The notes under the pieces were generated by a model. The model saw only the letters and a list, made by a program, of their open reading frames with translations. It was not told where the DNA came from and searched no databases. Positions 8,823-16,929 of a stretch of 64,000 bases of DNA are shown one piece after another. Positions within the stretch are counted from its first letter, which is position 1. The number at the start of each line of letters is the position of its first letter. Source of the DNA: Iamia majanohamensis (GTDB lineage Bacteria > Actinomycetota > Acidimicrobiia > Acidimicrobiales > Iamiaceae); contig NZ_CP116942.1 in assembly GCF_028532485.1 (NCBI RefSeq), positions 3,534,001-3,598,000 on the forward strand, in the 5' to 3' direction. The position numbers and the translations under genes are program-made.

Positions 8823-8859
8823 GCACACGACCCCGTCCCCGCCCCGCCGGGGGGCCCCG

Positions 8860-9915
8860 ATGAGAGACGTCGCCATCGTGTCCTTCGCCCAGTCCGGGTC
8901 GCTGGTGGGCACCGACCTGAGCGAGACCCAGGTGATCCTGCCGGTCATCACCGAGGCGGTGGAGCGGGCCGGCATCGAGCGGAGCGACATCGGCTTCACC
9001 TGCTCGGGCAGCGCCGACTACCTCTCCGGCACCCCGTTCGCGTTCGTGGCCAACCTGGAGGCCGTGGGGGCCTGGCCCCCCATCTCGGAGTCCCACGTCG
9101 ACATGGACGGGGCCTGGGCCCTCTACGAGGCGTGGGTCCGGCTCCAGCACGGCGACGTCGACGTGGCCCTCGCCTTCTCGTCGGGCATCTCGTCGCGGAG
9201 CGACCTGGGCGAGGTCCTCTGCCTCCAGAACGACCCCTACTACCTGCTGCCGCTGTGGGCCGACCACGTGTCGCTGGCCGCGCTGCAGGCCCGAGCGCTG
9301 ATCGACGCCGGCCTGGCCACCGAGGCCGACCTGGCCGAGGTGGCGGCCCGCAGCCGGCGGGCGGCCCGGGACAACCCGCACGCCCAGGTGTCCGGCGACG
9401 TCACCGCGGCCGACATGGCCGCCAAGCCCGAGGTCGTGGCACCGCTGCGGGCCGGCGACGTCCCGCCGGTCACCGACGGCGCCGCCGCGGTGATCCTGGT
9501 GGCCGGGGACCGGGCCCGGGACCTGTGCGAGAACCCGGCGTGGATCCGGGGCATCGAGCACCGCTCGGACCCCCACTACCTCGGGGTGCGCGACCTCACC
9601 CGCTCGACCTCGGCCCGCCTGGCCGCAGAGGCCGCCGGGGTCGGCGACGCCCCGATCGAGGTGGCCGAGCTGGCCGCCACCTTCAGCCACGAGGAGATCG
9701 TCCTGCGCCAGGCCCTGGGCCTGGGCGACGACGTCGAGGTCAACCCCTCGGGCGGCCCGCTGGCCAGCAACCCGATGATGGTGTCGGGGCTCATCCGCAT
9801 CGGCGAGGCCTTCCGCCAGATCGACGAGGGGGGCCGACACCGCACCCTCGGCCACGCCACCTCGGGCCCGTGCCTGCAGCAGAACCTGGTGTGCGTCCTC
9901 GAGGGAGACAGCTGA
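8860..9915 (+). CDS. Thiolase-fold lipid-transfer protein, Cys-less (Ltp4-like)
   Basis: A 351-residue SCP-x-thiolase-like protein. The fold signatures are present (VAIVSFAQS at the N-terminus, DVALAFSSG, VTDGAAAVILVAGDRA), but the nucleophilic Cys position reads SHVDMDGAWAL and the C-terminal GHP histidine is replaced by ASNP. It therefore cannot work as a normal thiolase. Ltp2-type homologues without the Cys are retro-aldolases that cleave the last steroid side-chain unit, and they need a DUF35 partner like the one encoded just upstream. ATG at 8860 is preceded by a weak purine stretch. Aldolase function is inference. Confidence 0.8.
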   Translation: MRDVAIVSFAQSGSLVGTDLSETQVILPVITEAVERAGIERSDIGFTCSGSADYLSGTPFAFVANLEAVGAWPPISESHVDMDGAWALYEAWVRLQHGDVDVALAFSSGISSRSDLGEVLCLQNDPYYLLPLWADHVSLAALQARALIDAGLATEADLAEVAARSRRAARDNPHAQVSGDVTAADMAAKPEVVAPLRAGDVPPVTDGAAAVILVAGDRARDLCENPAWIRGIEHRSDPHYLGVRDLTRSTSARLAAEAAGVGDAPIEVAELAATFSHEEIVLRQALGLGDDVEVNPSGGPLASNPMMVSGLIRIGEAFRQIDEGGRHRTLGHATSGPCLQQNLVCVLEGDS

Positions 9916-11060
9916 TGGCCGAGCGCTGCGCGATCGTCGGGATCGGCCAGACCCACCACACCAAGGTCCGCGACGACGTGTCGCTGGCCGGGCTCCTCCG
10001 GGAGGCGGGCCAGCGGGCGCTGGACGACGCCGAGATGACCTGGCGCGACGTCGACGCCGTGGTCATCGGCACCGCCCCGGACTCCTTCGAGGGCGTGATG
10101 ATGCCCGAGATCTACCTGGCCGACGCGCTGGGCGCGGCCGGCAAGCCCATCATGCGGGTCCACACCGCCGGCAGCGTGGGCGGCTCGACCGCCATCGTGG
10201 CCAGCCACCTGGTCATGTCCGGGGTGCGGCGCCGGGTGCTCACCATCGCCTTCGAGAAGCAGTCCGAGGGCGACACCACCTGGGGCCTCTCCGGCGGGCG
10301 CAGCGGCGGCGTGGGCGCCGGCGGCTACTTCGCCCCCCACATGCGGGCCTACATCAGCCGGTCCGGGGCCCCCGAGCACGTGGGCTGGATGGTGGCGGTC
10401 AAGGACCGCCTCAACGCCCTCGACAACCCCTACGCCCACCTCAAGGTGCCCGACATCACCCTGGAGAAGGTGCGCGACTCCCCCATGGTGTGGGAGCCGG
10501 TGCGACGCCTCGAGTCCTGCCCGGCCTCCGACGGGGCCTGCGCCCTCGTCCTCACCGACGAGGCCGGCGGCGACGCCGCCCCCCGGCCCCCGGCCTGGGT
10601 CCACGGCACCGCCATCCGCAGCGAGCTGGGCCAGTTCCCCGGGCGCGACCCGGTCAACCCGCGGGGCGGCCAGGACTGCGCGGCCGACGTCTACGCCCAG
10701 GCCGGCATCACCGACCCGCGGCGCGACGTCGACGTGGTCGAGATGTACGTGCCGTTCAGCTGGTACGAGCCCATGTGGCTGGAGAACCTCGGCTTCGCAG
10801 CCGAGGGCGACGGCTGGCGCCTGACCGAGGACGGCGTCACCGAGCGGGGCGGCGACCTGCCCGTCAACTGCTCGGGCGGCGTGCTCTCGTCCAACCCCAT
10901 CGGCGCCTCGGGCATGCTCCGCTTCGCCGAGGCCGCCCTCCAGGTGCGGGGTCAGGCCGGCGCCCACCAGATCGACGGGGCCCGCACCGGGGTGGGCCAC
11001 GCCTACGGCGGCGCGGCCCAGTTCTTCGCCATGTGGGTCGTCCGCGACTCCAAGCCCTGA
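9915..11060 (+). CDS. Thiolase-fold lipid-transfer protein, Cys-less (Ltp3-like)
   Basis: A 381-residue SCP-x-type thiolase homologue (CAIVGIGQT start, SCPASDGACALVLTDEAG, NCSGGVLSSNPIGASG near the end). The catalytic Cys is replaced (VHTAGSVGGSTAI) and the GHP histidine by SSNP, so a Claisen thiolase reaction is unlikely. Order and types match the mycobacterial pair ltp4-ltp3. The start overlaps the stop of the previous gene (TGATG), so translation is probably coupled and the two proteins may form one complex. Likely role: C-C bond cleavage or substrate channelling in side-chain degradation. Confidence 0.8.
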   Translation: MAERCAIVGIGQTHHTKVRDDVSLAGLLREAGQRALDDAEMTWRDVDAVVIGTAPDSFEGVMMPEIYLADALGAAGKPIMRVHTAGSVGGSTAIVASHLVMSGVRRRVLTIAFEKQSEGDTTWGLSGGRSGGVGAGGYFAPHMRAYISRSGAPEHVGWMVAVKDRLNALDNPYAHLKVPDITLEKVRDSPMVWEPVRRLESCPASDGACALVLTDEAGGDAAPRPPAWVHGTAIRSELGQFPGRDPVNPRGGQDCAADVYAQAGITDPRRDVDVVEMYVPFSWYEPMWLENLGFAAEGDGWRLTEDGVTERGGDLPVNCSGGVLSSNPIGASGMLRFAEAALQVRGQAGAHQIDGARTGVGHAYGGAAQFFAMWVVRDSKP

Positions 11061-11076
11061 CCGGAGGATCGCCGCC

Positions 11077-11898
11077 GTGCCCGACCACGAGACCCCACCG
11101 GACCAGCACCTGCTGGTGGAGCGGGACGGCCACGTCCTGGTGGTGACCATGAACCGGCCCGAGCGGCGCAACGCCCTGTCGCCGTCGATGATGGCCGGGC
11201 TGAGCGCGGCCTGGGACGAGGCCAACGCCGACGACGGCATCCGGGCCGTCGTGCTCACCGGGGCCGGCGGTGCCTTCTGCGCCGGGGCCGACCTCGACGC
11301 CATGACCGCCCAGGCCCCCGGCGACGCCTTCGAGGAGGGCGGCGACACGGTCTCGGAGATCGCCCGGGGCGTGATCAAGCCGCTGCTCAAGGGGTTCCTG
11401 CTCGACAAGCCGCTCATCGCCGCGGTCGAGGGCCCGGCCGTCGCCGGCGGCACCGAGATCCTCCAGGGCACCGACATCCGGATCGCCGGCGAGAGCGCCC
11501 GCTTCGGCGTCTCCGAGGTGCGCTGGGGCCTCTACCCGCTGGGCGGCTCGGTGGTGCGCCTCCGCCGCCAGATCCCCTACGCCGTGGCCGCCGACATCCT
11601 GCTCACCGGCCGCCACGTCATGGCGCCCGAGGCCCGGGAGCTGGGCCTCATCAGCGAGGTCGTCCCCGACGGCACCGCCCTCGACCGGGCCCGCGAGGTG
11701 GCGGCCAAGGTGGCCGCCAACGGCCCCGTCGCCGTGCAGGCCGTGCTCCGGGCCCTGCGCGCCACCGAGTGCCTGCGGGAGGACGAGGCCATGCCCCTCG
11801 ACTCCGCCATCGGCATGGAGGTCTTCAAGAGCGACGACGCCAAGATCGGCCCGCTGGCCTTCATGGAGAAGCGGACGCCCGAGTTCACCGGGACCTAG
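11077..11898 (+). CDS. EchA19-like enoyl-CoA hydratase
   Basis: A 273-residue crotonase-family protein with MNRPERRNAL, oxyanion-hole segments AFCAGADLDAMTAQ and EGPAVAGGTEILQGTDIR, VRWGLYPLGGSVVRL and an EKRTPEF C-terminus. It resembles M. tuberculosis EchA19, which hydrates steroid side-chain 22- and 24-enoyl-CoAs (shared AGGTEILQGTDIRVAGES-type block, YPMGGS, EKRAPNF ending). The GTG at 11077 is preceded by GGAGG at 11062. It lies between Ltp3-like and P450 genes in one operon. A paralogue is at 24437-25234. Confidence 0.87.
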   Translation: MPDHETPPDQHLLVERDGHVLVVTMNRPERRNALSPSMMAGLSAAWDEANADDGIRAVVLTGAGGAFCAGADLDAMTAQAPGDAFEEGGDTVSEIARGVIKPLLKGFLLDKPLIAAVEGPAVAGGTEILQGTDIRIAGESARFGVSEVRWGLYPLGGSVVRLRRQIPYAVAADILLTGRHVMAPEARELGLISEVVPDGTALDRAREVAAKVAANGPVAVQAVLRALRATECLREDEAMPLDSAIGMEVFKSDDAKIGPLAFMEKRTPEFTGT

Positions 11899-11932
11899 GT
11901 CCCTCCCCGTCCCCCACCCCGTGGAGGTCACC

Positions 11933-13168
11933 ATGACCGACATCGACGCCAGCCACATCGACCTTCTGGACCTCGACCGCTTCACCGAGGGGGTCCCCCA
12001 CGAGTGGTTCACCTGGCTCCGCCAGAACGACCCCGTGCACTTCCACGAGGAGCCCGACGGCCCCGGGTTCTGGGTCATCACCCGCTACGACGACGTGATG
12101 GCCTGCAACCGCGACGCCGGCACCTTCTCGTCGGCGGCGGCCCGCGGCGGCGTCGTCGGCCTGGCCGAGCGGCCGGCGAGCGACGACGAGGCGCCCAGCG
12201 CGGCCGGCAACCTCATGCTCTTCATGGACCCCCCGGACCACACCCGGTACCGCCGGCTGGTCAACCGGGGCTTCACCCCCCGGATGATCGGGCGCATGGA
12301 GGAGAACATCCGCGGGCTCACCACCACGATCCTCGACGGGGTCCTGCCCCGGGGCGAGTCCGACTTCGTCGTCGACGTCGCGGCCGAGCTGCCGCTGGAG
12401 GTCATCGCCGAGCTCATCGGCGTGCCCCACGAGGACCGCCACAAGATCTTCGACTGGAGCAACCGCATGATCGGGGCCGACGACCCCGAGTACGCGGTCG
12501 CCCAGGAGGCCCTGTTCGAGGCCCAGGTCGAGATGTTCATGTACGCCCAGGGCCTGGCCGAGAAGCACCGCCAGAAGCCCGACGACGACATCATCACCGC
12601 CCTGCTCTCGGCCGAGGTCGACGGCGAGTCGCTCTCGGACATGGACTTCAACCTGTTCTTCCTGCTGCTGTCGGTGGCCGGCAACGAGACCACCCGCAAC
12701 GCCATCTCCCACGGCATGAACGCCTTCCTGGAGAACCCCGACCAGTACGCCCTGCTGGCCTCGGACCCCGAGCGCCACATCAAGGGCGCGGTGGAGGAGA
12801 TCCTCCGCTGGGCCTCGCCGGTGCTCTACTTCCGCCGCAACGCGACCCGGGACCTGGAGCTCCGGGGCCGCACCATCCACGAGGGCGACAAGATCAGCAT
12901 CTGGTACATCTCGGCCAACCGGGACGAGGACCACTTCGACGACCCGTTCACCTTCGACATCACCCGCGACCCCAACCCCCACATCGCCTTCGGCGGCGGC
13001 GGGCCCCACTTCTGCCTCGGCGCCCAGCTGGCCCGGATGGAGATCCAGGTCCTGTTCGAGGAGCTGGTCGCCCGGGTGCCCCGCATCGAGGCGGTGGGCC
13101 CCCCCGACCGGTTGCGGTCCAACTTCATCGGCGGCATCAAGCACCTGCCGGTCCGGTTCGCCTCGTGA
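11933..13168 (+). CDS. Cytochrome P450, CYP125-like (steroid C26/27 hydroxylase type)
   Basis: A 411-residue soluble P450. It shows the I-helix AGNETTRN, the ExxR motif EEILR, and the haem-binding FGGGGPHFCLG with Cys near residue 361. Several blocks resemble M. tuberculosis CYP125: GVPHEDRHKIFDWSN with DDPEYA following, and the C-terminal PDRLRSNFIGGIKH. CYP125 oxidises the terminal methyl of the cholesterol side chain to a carboxylate, which FadD19 then activates; both types are present here. ATG at 11933 is chosen because GGAGGT precedes it; an upstream GTG at 11921 lies inside that ribosome-binding site. Its TGA overlaps the next GTG. Confidence 0.87.
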   Translation: MTDIDASHIDLLDLDRFTEGVPHEWFTWLRQNDPVHFHEEPDGPGFWVITRYDDVMACNRDAGTFSSAAARGGVVGLAERPASDDEAPSAAGNLMLFMDPPDHTRYRRLVNRGFTPRMIGRMEENIRGLTTTILDGVLPRGESDFVVDVAAELPLEVIAELIGVPHEDRHKIFDWSNRMIGADDPEYAVAQEALFEAQVEMFMYAQGLAEKHRQKPDDDIITALLSAEVDGESLSDMDFNLFFLLLSVAGNETTRNAISHGMNAFLENPDQYALLASDPERHIKGAVEEILRWASPVLYFRRNATRDLELRGRTIHEGDKISIWYISANRDEDHFDDPFTFDITRDPNPHIAFGGGGPHFCLGAQLARMEIQVLFEELVARVPRIEAVGPPDRLRSNFIGGIKHLPVRFAS

Positions 13169-13566
13169 CCGCCGCACCGACCCGGGTCCCGCTGGTCGAC
13201 TACCTGGTGCTGGGCGACGAGCCCCACCTGGTCGCCCACGAGTGCACCGCGTGCGGGGCCCGCTTCTTCGACCGGCGCAACGCCTGCGCCTCCTGCAGCG
13301 GCACCGAGTTCACCACCGTGCCGCTCGCCACCGACGGCGCGGTCCGGGCCTTCACCATCGTCAGCTTCGCCGCCCCCGGCGTGCCCGTGCCCTACGTGGC
13401 CGCCCTCGTCGACTGCGGCGGCACCAGCGTCCGGGCCAACCTGGTCGACGTCGAGCCCGACGCCGACCACGTCGCCCTGGGCATGCCCGTGCGCCTGACC
13501 ACCTTCCCCATCGGCACCGACGAGGCCGGGACCGAGGCCGTCGGCTTCGGCTTCGCCCCCGCCTGA
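13165..13566 (+). CDS. DUF35 zinc-ribbon/OB-fold protein
   Basis: A 133-residue protein with an N-terminal zinc ribbon (CTAC and CASC pairs, about residues 27-45) and an OB fold (VRAFTIVSFAAPGVPVPYVAALVDCGG). It is the third OB/DUF35 gene in the operon and directly precedes a Cys-containing thiolase, the usual DUF35-thiolase pairing. The GTG at 13165 overlaps the P450 stop (GTGA). It probably binds acyl-CoA or stabilises the thiolase encoded next. Confidence 0.82.
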   Translation: MTAAPTRVPLVDYLVLGDEPHLVAHECTACGARFFDRRNACASCSGTEFTTVPLATDGAVRAFTIVSFAAPGVPVPYVAALVDCGGTSVRANLVDVEPDADHVALGMPVRLTTFPIGTDEAGTEAVGFGFAPA

Positions 13567-13581
13567 GACGGAGAGACACCC

Positions 13582-14784
13582 ATGTCCGACGACGTCTGGA
13601 TCCTCGGGATCCACATGACCCGCTTCGGCAAGCACCCCGATGCCGACCTCATCGACCTGGCCTCCGAGGCCGCCCTCGGGGCCCTGGCCGACGGCGGGGT
13701 GACCATGGCCGACGTGGGGGTGCTGGCCGCCGGCAACCTCATGCAGGCCAGCTCCGGGGTGGGCCAGCAGCTGCAGAAGCAGATCGGCCAGACCGGCATC
13801 CCCGTCTACAACGTGGCCAACGCCTGTGCCACCGGCGCCACCGCCCTGCGCACCGCGATCATGGCCGTGCGCGCCGGGGAGTGCGACGTGGGCATGGCCG
13901 TCGGGGTGGAGAAGCTCTCCGGTGCGGGCCTGCTGGCCGGGGGGAGCCGGCGGCCCGACAGCGCCACGTGGGAGCCCCACGGCCGCTACGGGGCGGTGGC
14001 CGCCATCGACGGGCGCATCGGCACCGAGATCATGCCCGGGGTCTTCGCCCAGGTGGGGATGGAGTACGGCCACCGCCACGGCGGGACCAGCTTCGAGCTC
14101 TTCGCCCGCATCAGCGAGAAGAACCACGCCCACTCCACGCTGAACCCACTGGCGTCCTACCAGAAGCGCTTCACCCTGGAGGAGATCATGGGCGACATCA
14201 TGATCGCCTACCCGAACACCCGGCCCATGTGCTCGGCCAACTGCGACGGGGCCGCCGCCGCGGTGGTGATCAGCGACGCCGCCCTCAAGCGGCTGTCAGG
14301 CGAGCAGCAGCGGCGGGCGGTGAAGATCTCCGCCTCGGTGCTCACCAGCGACCCCTGGACCGAGGGGTGCCAGGTCCTCCCCGACGTCAACACCCTCACC
14401 CGCAACGCGGCGGCCACGGCCTACGAGCAGGCCGGCGTCGGCCCCGACGACCTCGACCTGGTGGAGCTGCACGACTGCTTCGCCACCGCCGAGCTGGTCC
14501 ACTACGACAACCTCATGCTCTGCGAGGAGGGTGGGGCCGTCGACCTGTTCGAGTCGGGCGCGACCTGGCGCGACGGCCGCATGCCCGTCAACGTCTCCGG
14601 CGGGCTCCAGTCCAAGGGCCATCCCATCGCGGCCACGGGCGTGGCCAACGTCTGGGAGGTGGCCACCCACCTCCGGGGCGAGGCCGGCGACCGTCAGATC
14701 GAGGGGGCCCGGGTGGGCCTGGCCCACGTCATCGGGCTGGGCTCGGCCTGCGGGGTCCACATCCTGGAGAAGGCCGCGGCCTGA
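13582..14784 (+). CDS. SCP-x-type thiolase with intact catalytic residues
   Basis: A 400-residue thiolase. Unlike the two Ltp proteins upstream, it keeps the nucleophile Cys (NACATGATAL, near residue 82), the ELHDCFATAE segment and the GHPIAATG histidine motif, so it should release acetyl- or propionyl-CoA from a 3-ketoacyl-CoA. A GGAGA sequence precedes the ATG by about 8 bases. It is the last gene of the operon starting at 7843; an insertion sequence begins 12 bp after its stop, so any former downstream partner has been separated. Confidence 0.87.
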   Translation: MSDDVWILGIHMTRFGKHPDADLIDLASEAALGALADGGVTMADVGVLAAGNLMQASSGVGQQLQKQIGQTGIPVYNVANACATGATALRTAIMAVRAGECDVGMAVGVEKLSGAGLLAGGSRRPDSATWEPHGRYGAVAAIDGRIGTEIMPGVFAQVGMEYGHRHGGTSFELFARISEKNHAHSTLNPLASYQKRFTLEEIMGDIMIAYPNTRPMCSANCDGAAAAVVISDAALKRLSGEQQRRAVKISASVLTSDPWTEGCQVLPDVNTLTRNAAATAYEQAGVGPDDLDLVELHDCFATAELVHYDNLMLCEEGGAVDLFESGATWRDGRMPVNVSGGLQSKGHPIAATGVANVWEVATHLRGEAGDRQIEGARVGLAHVIGLGSACGVHILEKAAA

Positions 14785-14796
14785 GTCACGGGGTGC

Positions 14797-14817
14797 CGTC
14801 ACGAGGTGCCTGGAGGC
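14797..14817. repeat. Left terminal inverted repeat of the IS
   Basis: The 21-bp sequence pairs with 15753-15773; 20 of 21 positions are complementary. Confidence 0.8.
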
Positions 14818-14909
14818 CGCGCGGATTGGTGACCATCCCCGGGTCGGAGCGGTGGCTCGCGTTTGATGGCGAGTGCGCCCAACACAACCGACCAGGGGAG
14901 GTCCCTCCC

Positions 14910-15752
14910 ATGATGCGCGCGCTCGATCCCGAAGTCAGCGATGCGGTCTTCGTCACCCTCGAAGCCCTGCTGCCGGCGCCTCCCACGCACCGCATCGGAG
15001 GTGGACGACCAAGGGTCCCTGACCGGCTCATCTTCCGTGGTCTGCTGCAACGGATCGTCACCGGGGCCGCCTGGGAGACCATCGAGTTCCTGCTGGACCA
15101 CCAGGTCTCTGACACCACCCTTCGAGCTCGCCGCGACGAATGGGTGCACGCCGGAGTCTTTGACCGGCTCGCCGCACAAGCCCGCGCCGCCTACGACACG
15201 ATCATCGGTCTCGACACCGGCCACGTCGTCATCGACGGCAGCAACCACCTCGCTCCCTGCGGCGGCCCCGGCACCGGTGTCGGCCCAGGTCAGAAGGGCC
15301 GCCTCGGCTGGAAGTGGTGCACCGGCGTCGACGCCGCAGGCATCCCGCTGGCCTGGACCATCGACGGCGCGAACCGCAACGACTACAAGATGCTCGGCCC
15401 CACCCTGGACGCCATCGCCGCCGATCCGAACCACCTCAAGATCGGCACCCTGCACCTCGACCGAGGCTTCGGCTACGCCTCACTGCCCGACCGCCTCGCC
15501 GGCTACGACATCACCGCAGTCGACGTGATCCCCCGCAACCACCCCGGCCAAGGCCGGACCCCACTGGTCGGCTTCGGACACCGCTGGGTCGTCGAGCGGA
15601 CCAACTCCTGGCTGTCGAACTTCGGACAGCTCCGCCGCAACACCGACCGACGCACCGAGCACCGTCACGCCGCCCTCTGCCTCGCCACCACCCTGCTCAT
15701 CACCGCCAAGCTCATCGACCACCGCAACCACCACACCCGACCAATCCGCTGA
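14910..15752 (+). CDS. IS5-family transposase
   Basis: A 280-residue DDE transposase. The N-terminal third is a DUF4096-type DNA-binding region (LPAPPTHRIGGGRPRVPDR, LRARRDEW). The catalytic core shows the acidic residues in VVIDGSNH, LHLDRGFGY and WVVERTNSWL, followed by the R/K-rich RRNTDRRTEHRHA helix typical of this group. No frameshift is seen, so the gene is probably functional. ATG at 14910 is chosen (a second ATG follows directly) because GGGGAGGTCCC lies just upstream. The frame is open further upstream but runs out of the element. Confidence 0.88.
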   Translation: MMRALDPEVSDAVFVTLEALLPAPPTHRIGGGRPRVPDRLIFRGLLQRIVTGAAWETIEFLLDHQVSDTTLRARRDEWVHAGVFDRLAAQARAAYDTIIGLDTGHVVIDGSNHLAPCGGPGTGVGPGQKGRLGWKWCTGVDAAGIPLAWTIDGANRNDYKMLGPTLDAIAADPNHLKIGTLHLDRGFGYASLPDRLAGYDITAVDVIPRNHPGQGRTPLVGFGHRWVVERTNSWLSNFGQLRRNTDRRTEHRHAALCLATTLLITAKLIDHRNHHTRPIR

Positions 15753-15773
15753 GCCTCCGGGCACCTCGTGACG
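15753..15773. repeat. Right terminal inverted repeat of the IS
   Basis: Complementary to 14797-14817 with one mismatch; it begins one base after the transposase stop codon. Confidence 0.8.
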
Positions 15774-15787
15774 TCAGACCGCTCGTG

Positions 15788-16144
15788 TCAGGGGCGGTCG
15801 CGGATCGCCTCCACCACCCGGTCGGTCTGGGAGGTCTGCTCCCACGACAGGCGGGCCATCCAGAAGCGCAGGAACTGGGCCATCGAGTAGCGGACGAACA
15901 GAGCGCCGCCGATGACGGCCAGGGTGAGCCCGATGATCGCCATCACGATGGCGTCGCGCTGCTGGAGCGGGTTCGTGGTGCCGTGGCCGATGAAGTAGGC
16001 GACGATGCCCACCACCGCCCCCACCACCATCAGGGCCACGCCGACGCGCAGCAGCGTGCGGTCGCGCGAGCTGGCCGCGTCGGGCAGCCTCATCTCGGCG
16101 ATCTCCTCGGTGAACTGCTCGACCCGGTCGGGGTTCTGGAGCAC
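15788..16144 (-). CDS. Small two-helix membrane protein linked to Liv-type ABC operon
   Basis: A 118-residue protein with two predicted transmembrane helices, around VGVALMVVGAVVGIVAYFIG and AIVMAIIGLTLAVIGGALFV, then an amphipathic segment MAQFLRFWMARLSWEQTSQTDRVVEAI. GTG at 16144 is supported by GGAGGAACC directly upstream. It follows livF of the first ABC operon by 8 bp. A paralogue with the same architecture and the same motif pattern (LxRxWxAR, then QTDRxV) follows livF in the second ABC operon at 26103. I do not recognise a named family. It may be an accessory subunit of the transporters. Confidence 0.7.
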   Translation of the reverse strand: MLQNPDRVEQFTEEIAEMRLPDAASSRDRTLLRVGVALMVVGAVVGIVAYFIGHGTTNPLQQRDAIVMAIIGLTLAVIGGALFVRYSMAQFLRFWMARLSWEQTSQTDRVVEAIRDRP

Positions 16145-16152
16145 GGTTCCTC

Positions 16153-16929
16153 CTATCCGCCCAGGTAGGCCTGGGACAGGCTGGCTTCGAGGTCGCGGGG
16201 GCGACCGGTCTGGACGATGTGGCCGTGGACCATCACCGACGCCTCGTGGGCGACGTCCATGACGATCCGGGCGAACTGCTCGACGAGCAGGATCGAGGTC
16301 CCCTCCGCCGCCACCGCGGCGACGGTGGCGTAGAGGTCGTCGACGACGATGGGGGCCAGGCCCATGGAGAGCTCGTCGAGGACGAGCAGGGCCGGCTCGG
16401 TGGCCAGGCCCCGGGCCATGGCCAGCATCTGCTGCTGGCCGCCCGAGAGGGTGCCGCTGGTCTGGTCCATGCGCGCCCCCAGCTGCGGGAACCGGGCCAC
16501 GGCCTGCTCCTCGACCTCGGCCCGGGCCGGACCCCGGTGGGTCATCATCCAGAGGTTCTCCCGGACGGTGAGGTTGGGGAAGATCCCCCGCCCCTCGGGG
16601 ATCAGGCACAGGCCCCGGCGGGCCAGGTCGTCGGCCCGGGCGCCGTTGATCCGTCGGCCGGCGACCACCACGTCGCCCGAGGAGGCGGGGAGCAACCCGG
16701 CCAGGACCTTCAGGGTGGTCGACTTCCCCGCCCCGTTCGGTCCGAGGATGGCCACCACGCGCCCGCGGCCGACTGTGAGGTCGATGCCGTGGAGGACGTC
16801 GATGCCGTCGTAGCCAGCGTGGATGGCCCGCAGCTCGACCAGCGGCGGGGGGGCCTCGGCCACGGCCGGGCCGGGTCGGTGGCCGTCGGGGGCGGTCGGA
16901 CCCCCGGTGAGGTCGTTGGGCTCGCTCAT
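16153..16929 (-). CDS. ABC transporter ATPase, LivF type
   Basis: A 258-residue nucleotide-binding subunit with Walker A GPNGAGKST, signature LSGGQQQM, Walker B LLVLDELSMGL and the LivF-type VEQFAR segment. It would power uptake through the LivHM permease together with LivG. There is a 25-30 residue N-terminal extension before the domain. The ATG overlaps the LivG stop (ATGA). By homology the transporter is of the branched-chain amino acid class, but relatives carry many other organic acids, and the operon lies among steroid-type genes with KstR-like boxes upstream. Confidence 0.9.
   Translation of the reverse strand: MSEPNDLTGGPTAPDGHRPGPAVAEAPPPLVELRAIHAGYDGIDVLHGIDLTVGRGRVVAILGPNGAGKSTTLKVLAGLLPASSGDVVVAGRRINGARADDLARRGLCLIPEGRGIFPNLTVRENLWMMTHRGPARAEVEEQAVARFPQLGARMDQTSGTLSGGQQQMLAMARGLATEPALLVLDELSMGLAPIVVDDLYATVAAVAAEGTSILLVEQFARIVMDVAHEASVMVHGHIVQTGRPRDLEASLSQAYLGG

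Larger units (their letters stand above)
14797..15773 (+). mobile_element. IS5-type insertion sequence, apparently intact
   Basis: The element is bounded by imperfect 21-bp inverted repeats: left 14797-14817 (CGTCACGAGGTGCCTGGAGGC) has a matching right end at 15753-15773 with one mismatch. It carries one full transposase gene. Target duplication cannot be assigned with certainty because the flanking bases are themselves partly palindromic (gtcac/gtgac). Base composition and codon choice are less extreme than in neighbouring genes, consistent with recent arrival. It lies between the stop codons of the convergent thiolase and two-helix membrane protein genes. Confidence 0.85.

Noticed and set aside
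14797-15773. Target-site duplication of the insertion sequence
   Set aside because: The flanking bases are near-palindromic (gtcac on the left, gtgac on the right), so the element edge and any duplication cannot be fixed.
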